This document shows positions 42,409-46,834 of a stretch of 46,834 nt of DNA, one piece after another (the first letter of the stretch is position 1; every line of letters starts with the position of its first letter). The DNA comes from an uncultured Christensenella sp. (GTDB taxonomy: Bacteria > Bacillota > Clostridia > Christensenellales > Pumilibacteraceae), in contig CAJUGC010000013.1 in the NCBI GenBank assembly GCA_910585955.1, positions 1 to 46,834 on the forward strand. Reading direction: 5' to 3'. Both the position numbers and the translations under genes were made by a program. The notes below the pieces were generated by a model, which saw nothing but the letters and a program-made list of their open reading frames with translations, was not told the origin of the DNA and did not search any database.

Positions 42409-43917
42409 ATGGCTACGGATCAAGATATGATATGCAAAAACTGCGGTGCGCAAATCGACCCGAGCGCCGCTCAAGGCGGCGTTGTACGGTGCAAATATTG
42501 CCGAAGCTCGTTTATTCTTCCGAAAAAAGACAGTTCGGCGCGCGAGTTTCTTTTTCAGGGCGAGCATGAGCTTGACACCTGTGAATTTGACAGAGCATTT
42601 GCCGCTTACCGCAAGGCCGCCGAGATCGACCCAAGCGAACCCGAAGCGTATTTCGGAATGGCGCTCGCCTCGTTCAAGGTGCAATACATAAAAGACGGCG
42701 TAAACAACTGTTTACAGCCGATATGCCACGAAATAACCGATAAGACTTTCAAAAGCAATCCCGATTTCCGCAAAGCAGTAGCTCTCGCCACTCCCGAGCA
42801 GCGTATGCAATACGACCGCAAAGCCAAGGAGATCGACTATATATCGAGCGAGTTCTTTGCGCTTAAAGAATCGGGCGTCAAATACGATTGCTTCCTCTGC
42901 ACGAAAGTTACGGACGAAAACGGCGGCAACACTCGCGACAGCTATGACACGCTTAAGATCTACAACTATCTTAAGTCCAAAGGTTTTTCTCCCTTTTACT
43001 CCGAGCAAGAGATAAACGAACGCACGGGCGTCGATTACGAAGCGCTCATACTGTACGCTTTGCAAAGCGCGAAATGTATGCTCGTAGTTTGCCGCGATGA
43101 AAGCTATTTGCGCACGCCCTGGGTGGAAAACGAATACAAGCGCTTTCTTTCGCTCATAAACGACGAACAGAAGGCGCGCGACGCAATAACTTTTGTTTTC
43201 GGCGGCGCTCCCATAGAAAGATTGCCGGGTCGAAGCGGCAAAATTCAAGGCATAAACCTCGACAGACCCGACGCATATTCTCGAATTCTCGATTACGTCG
43301 AAAAACATTCCGACAGCGGTAAGAATAAAAGCAAAGAGGACGAGCAAGCCGCTCTTCTCGACGCCTATCGCAAGCAGATCGAAGAAATGAAAAGTATGCT
43401 TGCAAATCGCGAGATGTCGCAACCCTCCTATTCGACACCCATACAACACGATTCCGAAAATACTCTGTACGACGTAATACTTATGAAGAAAGGAGAAACG
43501 CCCGTCGAGGTAATAAAAGCGCTTCGGACAATAACGGGACTCGGGCTTATCGAAGCCAAAAATATCGTAGACTCGGCTCCATGCGAAATAGCGAAGAGGC
43601 TGAATCGTCACGATGCTATGCTCTTTACGGATAAACTCAATCAAGTCGGCGCAACCGCCGTTGCGGAAAAACACAAAGATTTAGTTTCTCCGCCCGTAGA
43701 TCGATCCAAAAGATATGCTGTCGTTCTCGCGGATTGCGGCAAACGTAAAATAGACGTCATAAAAATCGTAAGAGAAATAACCTTGTGCGGACTCATAGAA
43801 GGAAAGCACATGGTGGAATTCACTCCCACAGTATTAAAAACAGATCTTGATTTTGAGGAGGCCCGCCGTTTGGTGGATAACTTGACGGAGGCAGGCGCCA
43901 CCGCCCGAATGGAATAA
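42409..43917 (+). CDS. Zinc ribbon-TPR-TIR protein with two ribosomal L7/L12 C-terminal domains
   Basis: Numbered from the ATG at 42409 (502 residues; an in-frame ATG at 42379 would add ten). Residues 9-31 are a zinc ribbon (CKNCG and CKYCRS). Residues about 44-92 look like a TPR pair (EFDRAFAAYRKAAEIDPSEPEA). Residues about 155-300 form a TIR domain (KYDCFLCTK; YNYLKSKGFSPF; DYEALILYALQSAKCMLVV; WVENEYKRF), with E211 a candidate NADase glutamate. After a Gln/Glu-rich linker come two copies of the ribosomal protein L7/L12 C-terminal fold (354-422 and 436-502): VEVIKALRTITGLGLIEAK and IDVIKIVREITLCGLIEGK closely copy the GTPase-binding helices of L12. In L12 this domain recruits translation GTPases. 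A stress or antiphage role at the ribosome is inference. Own promoter and terminator. Confidence 0.85.
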   Translation: MATDQDMICKNCGAQIDPSAAQGGVVRCKYCRSSFILPKKDSSAREFLFQGEHELDTCEFDRAFAAYRKAAEIDPSEPEAYFGMALASFKVQYIKDGVNNCLQPICHEITDKTFKSNPDFRKAVALATPEQRMQYDRKAKEIDYISSEFFALKESGVKYDCFLCTKVTDENGGNTRDSYDTLKIYNYLKSKGFSPFYSEQEINERTGVDYEALILYALQSAKCMLVVCRDESYLRTPWVENEYKRFLSLINDEQKARDAITFVFGGAPIERLPGRSGKIQGINLDRPDAYSRILDYVEKHSDSGKNKSKEDEQAALLDAYRKQIEEMKSMLANREMSQPSYSTPIQHDSENTLYDVILMKKGETPVEVIKALRTITGLGLIEAKNIVDSAPCEIAKRLNRHDAMLFTDKLNQVGATAVAEKHKDLVSPPVDRSKRYAVVLADCGKRKIDVIKIVREITLCGLIEGKHMVEFTPTVLKTDLDFEEARRLVDNLTEAGATARME

Positions 43918-43935
43918 ACGCAAAATAATATACAT

Positions 43936-43977
43936 ATACAAAAACGCGGGCCGCTTTTTACAAAGTGACTCGCGCTT
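43936..43977 (+). repeat. 42-bp direct repeat, copy 1
   Basis: This 42-bp block matches 46730-46771 at 39 positions. Both copies are in the same orientation and contain a terminator hairpin. They bracket the lipoprotein and subtilase genes. Confidence 0.75.
43944..43974. terminator. Bidirectional terminator, copy 1 of a duplicated element
   Basis: A stem of about 13 pairs (CGCGGGCCGCTTT with AAAGTGACTCGCG, some G-U pairs) is flanked by A5 on the left and TTTTG on the right. It ends both the TIR-L12 gene and the convergent lipoprotein gene. A near-copy lies at 46739-46768. Confidence 0.8.
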
Positions 43978-43994
43978 TTGATTTTAAAAAACTA

Positions 43995-44909
43995 TTACTC
44001 GTAGTCGTATTCCAAATGTTTAAGATGTTTTTCGTTTATAGCCGCTATGTCCTCTTTGGTCAGCCATTCGTTGGCAACGTACCACCCTTTTTCGGCGGGA
44101 GCACACATATACTTCATCTCGCCGTCCTTATACGCGACAAACATACTCTCCCTGATCCCGTAAAACCAATAGCCGGATATATCGTATTGAGGATAATTAG
44201 CCGTATGAACCCCGTAGTGATCGTCAATGACGGCGACATGAACTCCGTGATAGACTCCGAAATAGTCCAATATCTCCATCTCACCCAAAGCAACTTTATC
44301 TTCCACGCCAACAAACTTTCTGTAGGTCTCCAAAAGCGGCAATCCCTCACCTGCCGCAAAATCTTCCATATCGCACTTATGCTTTATATTTTTGACATTG
44401 CTTGCGGTGAGCAGGCCTTTTTCATAAGCTTCGACCATATCGCATATCGTCTTGCTCTTAGCTTCGTAGACGCTCATTTTGCAGTTGCTTTTATAGTGAA
44501 ATGTGATTCCCGAAACAGTCTCGTCAACTGTACCGGCTGTTTCTTTTCCGACTTTGATAAAGAACACATACGATTCATGCTTTACTTCCTTATCGGCGAA
44601 AAAGCCGTATGAATTGGCTACAAATGCGTTGTCGTCACCGTACTTGGCAGAATAAGCATTCCTCACCTCTTGCGCAAAATTTACCGCATACTTCGAAAGT
44701 ATGTCTTTATTTTCTCTGCTCGCCTTGGGATATGCCGTATCCTTGGCGGGAGTATTATTTTCTGTTTCCTCCTGTTTTTCGCTTTCGGTCTGTTCCCGAT
44801 TTGTATCGGTTGTCGACGGGTCTGTTTTCGACGACGTATCTCCGCACGCACAAAGCAAGCTCATACAGAGAACAAGTATCATTATTAACAGTAGAACTTT
44901 CTTTTTCAT
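43995..44909 (-). CDS. Lipoprotein of unknown function
   Basis: A 304-residue lipoprotein with lipobox LCAC (C22), then an acidic Ser/Thr/Glu linker to about residue 60. The rest is a soluble domain with phrases such as YVFFIKVGKETAGTVDETV, YHGVHVAVIDDHYGVHTA and AEKGWYVANEWLTKEDIAAIN, and a pair of cysteines (CKM and CDM). I do not recognise its family. The ATG at 44909 has a strong AAGGAGG SD; a start 13 codons upstream lacks one. It lies 28 bp after the subtilase gene in the same direction, so the two are probably co-transcribed. A function linked to the protease, such as inhibitor or cofactor, is possible but unsupported. Confidence 0.8.
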   Translation of the reverse strand: MKKKVLLLIMILVLCMSLLCACGDTSSKTDPSTTDTNREQTESEKQEETENNTPAKDTAYPKASRENKDILSKYAVNFAQEVRNAYSAKYGDDNAFVANSYGFFADKEVKHESYVFFIKVGKETAGTVDETVSGITFHYKSNCKMSVYEAKSKTICDMVEAYEKGLLTASNVKNIKHKCDMEDFAAGEGLPLLETYRKFVGVEDKVALGEMEILDYFGVYHGVHVAVIDDHYGVHTANYPQYDISGYWFYGIRESMFVAYKDGEMKYMCAPAEKGWYVANEWLTKEDIAAINEKHLKHLEYDYE

Positions 44910-44937
44910 GACGACCTCCTTAAATATAAATTTAATA

Positions 44938-46608
44938 TTATAAATCATTGATGATAGTTACATAACCCCCATAGAGAACAACTACGTCATCGCAAAACAT
45001 ACAGGTTGCATATTGATATCCATCCCTTTCTATAATTGTAGAAGCATATGCCGAGTGCTCTTCGTAGATCCATCCACCGCAAAAACAATATGAAATATGA
45101 TATTGCTCTGTATACGTCCCATATGTCGTTCCATATCTATGTGAAGAATGTACATATCTTAATGCTTTATATGCATTCAATCTGCCGCCCGAAACACAAT
45201 AATCGGTCAATGAATCGATTTCATCCACTCCATATAAAATCGCACTCTTAATATGCCACCCGGTTAAAGTTGGTCTTTCGGCGAGCATTAAAGCCGCTAC
45301 TCCGGAAACATAAGGTGCGGCAAATGATGTTCCCCAATATAAAATCACATCGGTATAATCGTTTCCTTTCAATGTAGTATAGATATTATTTCCCGGTGCA
45401 AACAAATCAACTGTAGTTTTTCCGTAATTAGAGGCTCCATTTGTTCGCACACACCGATTATCATTCTCGTCAGAAGCACCTACTGAAATTAAGTTATCCA
45501 AATAATTATAATCTGACGGATATGAAGGTACGCTGTCATTATCAGCTCCTTCATTACCTGCTGCACATACCATTAAGCCGTAATAATTTTTTATAGCCAC
45601 TTCCAAATCGCGTGTAGTTTCATAGCCACCAAAGCTCATATTTAAAATAGGAATATTTTTTTCTACTGCAAAATTTATTGCTCGTGCCGCAGCATCATAA
45701 TCCCCTTTGCCACCATAATTCAGAATTCGTAATGAAGCTAATTTAATGTTCCAACATGTCCCCGCCATTCCGATACCGTTATCAGTCTCTGCTCCTATTA
45801 TTCCGGCAACCATAGTTCCATGGTGATTTAAATCACGCAAAGCCGGCATAGCCGATGTTCCATGAACAAAATCATAGCTTAATGACGTATCCACCTTGTT
45901 TGCAAGTTCGGGATGCGTATGATCTATCCCGCTGTCAATTACGCCGACAACCACTTGATTCGAACCTCTTGTGTAATTCCATGCCATTGGTAGCTGTATT
46001 TTGTCTATTGCCCATTGTTTATATAATTTCGGATCATTAGGTGTTATTGGGGAAATAAGCTCATTCGATTTTGTCTGTGATACGTTAGTAGCATGATTGT
46101 TACCCTTTTGTCTTTCGACACTAAGCGTAGTCTCATCCTCTTCTTTCAAGTTCATTTTATAATCGGGCCCCGCATAATAGACATCATCACGCTTTTCAAT
46201 TTCTTTAATCGCGGCAAGTACATTCTCTTTACTGTTTCTATCAAGCTCAAGGCATAATAATTGCTGATAGCGATTAGCCAGTTTTTCATCAACACCCTTT
46301 TTTATCTTATCGGCCGTTGCTGTTGATAAATCTTCTACCGATGTACATCCCACATCTGCAAAATCATCTTTATTGTAATTTTTAAATTTCAAACTGTAAG
46401 AGTTTTTAATTGCTACCATTACTTTATTGTCAACAAAATCATCCTCTTCGGATGCCTGACACAAAACAGTGTTTTCGTCATGCTTAACTTCATTACTTGA
46501 GGCAGATACCATTAGCAATTCAATAGGAATTACTGCCATAGCAAATACAAGCATAAGCGATAAAAATACCGGCGTTAATCTTCTCACAACATTCATCAAT
46601 TTTCCCAT
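44938..46608 (-). CDS. Secreted subtilisin-family serine protease
   Basis: A 556-residue preproprotease. A signal peptide (residues about 10-36) is followed by a prodomain to about 190 with the usual inhibitor-like phrase (DVYYAGPDYKM). The S8 catalytic triad is visible as D225 (GVIDSGIDHTHPE), H263 (NHHGTMVAGI) and S428 (GTSFAAPYVSG), with the oxyanion N352 in AAGNEGADN. The C-terminal 90 residues hold a Cys repeat (YCFCGGWIYEEHSAY, then CMFCDDV) like those of the Cys-repeat lipoprotein. Strong SD (AAGGAG) and promoter. The gene is noticeably richer in A/T than its neighbours and lies between two 42-bp direct repeats, suggesting transfer. Confidence 0.92.
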   Translation of the reverse strand: MGKLMNVVRRLTPVFLSLMLVFAMAVIPIELLMVSASSNEVKHDENTVLCQASEEDDFVDNKVMVAIKNSYSLKFKNYNKDDFADVGCTSVEDLSTATADKIKKGVDEKLANRYQQLLCLELDRNSKENVLAAIKEIEKRDDVYYAGPDYKMNLKEEDETTLSVERQKGNNHATNVSQTKSNELISPITPNDPKLYKQWAIDKIQLPMAWNYTRGSNQVVVGVIDSGIDHTHPELANKVDTSLSYDFVHGTSAMPALRDLNHHGTMVAGIIGAETDNGIGMAGTCWNIKLASLRILNYGGKGDYDAAARAINFAVEKNIPILNMSFGGYETTRDLEVAIKNYYGLMVCAAGNEGADNDSVPSYPSDYNYLDNLISVGASDENDNRCVRTNGASNYGKTTVDLFAPGNNIYTTLKGNDYTDVILYWGTSFAAPYVSGVAALMLAERPTLTGWHIKSAILYGVDEIDSLTDYCVSGGRLNAYKALRYVHSSHRYGTTYGTYTEQYHISYCFCGGWIYEEHSAYASTIIERDGYQYATCMFCDDVVVLYGGYVTIINDL

Positions 46609-46641
46609 AGCTTTAACTCCTTCTATTTTTACTATATTTAT

Positions 46642-46670
46642 ATTATATCATAGTTTAAAGTACTGTGCAA
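46642..46670 (-). promoter_or_regulatory. Promoter of the subtilase-lipoprotein pair
   Basis: On the minus strand TTGCAC (46670..46665) and TATAAT (46647..46642) are separated by 17 bases. Two copies of TTCACRTTGT lie just upstream (46688-46716) and could be binding sites. Confidence 0.65.
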
Positions 46671-46729
46671 CCCTTCTCGGTTACAGTTCACGTTGTAAAA
46701 CGACAATTCACATTGTTATAACAAAAACA

Positions 46730-46771
46730 ATACAAAAACGCGGGTCACTTTTTACAAAGTGGCTCGCGCTT
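46730..46771 (+). repeat. 42-bp direct repeat, copy 2
   Basis: Same-orientation partner of 43936-43977, identical at 39 of 42 positions. It carries the terminator of the 5S rRNA gene. Confidence 0.75.
46739..46768 (-). terminator. 5S rRNA / ribosomal operon terminator
   Basis: CGCGGGTCACTTT pairs with AAAGTGGCTCGCG around a short loop; on the minus strand it is followed by TTTTTG. It lies directly after the 3' end of the 5S rRNA. Confidence 0.8.
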
Positions 46772-46780
46772 ATAAATTGG

Positions 46781-46834
46781 GATGCGGCGATTACCTATTC
46801 TCCCGGACCCGTTAGGGACAAGTACGTTCGGCTC
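46781..46834 (-). rRNA. rrf: 5S ribosomal RNA, 3' part
   Basis: Read on the minus strand, the last 54 bases give GCCGAACGTACTTG, then a stem-loop with GGGAGAATAGG and the closing CGCCGCATC. This is the 3' half of a bacterial 5S rRNA (the loop E/helix IV and helix I regions). The 5' half is outside the window. The contig stops inside it, typical of an assembly broken at an rRNA operon. Confidence 0.85.

Noticed and set aside
1..46834. CRISPR array, transposase or integrase gene
   Set aside because: I looked for regularly spaced repeats and for transposase or recombinase motifs and saw none; the repeats found are dispersed intergenic blocks and one duplicated terminator.

Overview
The window looks like a chromosomal piece of an uncultured low-GC Gram-positive bacterium of the Clostridia type (Bacillota). 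The evidence is the pairing of HPr kinase, WhiA, MurB, a PHP protein, PfkA, DnaE and UvrC, an ATP-type PEP carboxykinase, several Lgt-type lipoproteins, and strong sigma-A-like promoters and Shine-Dalgarno (SD) sites. The right end stops inside a 5S rRNA gene, which suggests a contig break at a ribosomal operon.

Layout. 1-4.3 kb: an outward-facing promoter with a catabolite-box-like site, then a LysR regulator diverging from an alcohol dehydrogenase and a fused flavodoxin/aldo-keto reductase lipoprotein. 4.3-6.1 kb: a small unknown gene, an XRE membrane regulator with paired operators, and a histidinol-phosphatase-like PHP protein. 6.1-8.9 kb: hisH-hisF-exonuclease/BRCT in one coupled unit, divergent from lgt. 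9.8-14.1 kb: an unknown protein and a large collagen-like/beta-helix lipoprotein whose promoter spacer holds a run of ten G. 14.5-17.2 kb: HAD phosphatase-hprK-amino acid kinase operon. 17.2-28.0 kb: murB-PHP-whiA, dnaE, and pfkA-membrane protein-queH-uvrC. 28.2-29.9 kb: a degenerate Fic-fold protein with a long charged tail. 29.9-33.9 kb: two membrane proteins, cardiolipin synthase and a small alarmone synthetase. 34.1-38.7 kb: an ABC exporter pair and a Cys-repeat lipoprotein. 39.3-42.3 kb: pckA, then rsmA and a low-molecular-weight phosphatase. 42.3-43.9 kb: a zinc ribbon-TPR-TIR protein ending in two ribosomal L7/L12 C-terminal domains. 43.9-46.8 kb: a lipoprotein and an AT-rich secreted subtilase, bracketed by two near-identical 42-bp terminator repeats, then 5S rRNA.

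The most unusual items are the TIR-L7/L12 fusion, the pseudo-Fic protein with a ruined HPFx[DE]GNGR motif, the homopolymer inside the promoter of the collagen-like lipoprotein (possible phase variation), and four genes (hisH, lgt, the HAD gene, the pseudo-Fic gene) in which the start ATG lies exactly six bases after a -10 box, predicting leaderless mRNAs. The envelope theme is strong: lgt, four lipoproteins, cardiolipin synthase, an ABC exporter and a subtilase. Several operons are tightly coupled by ATGA, TAATG or TAAATG junctions. All functions are read from sequence by eye and no database search was run.
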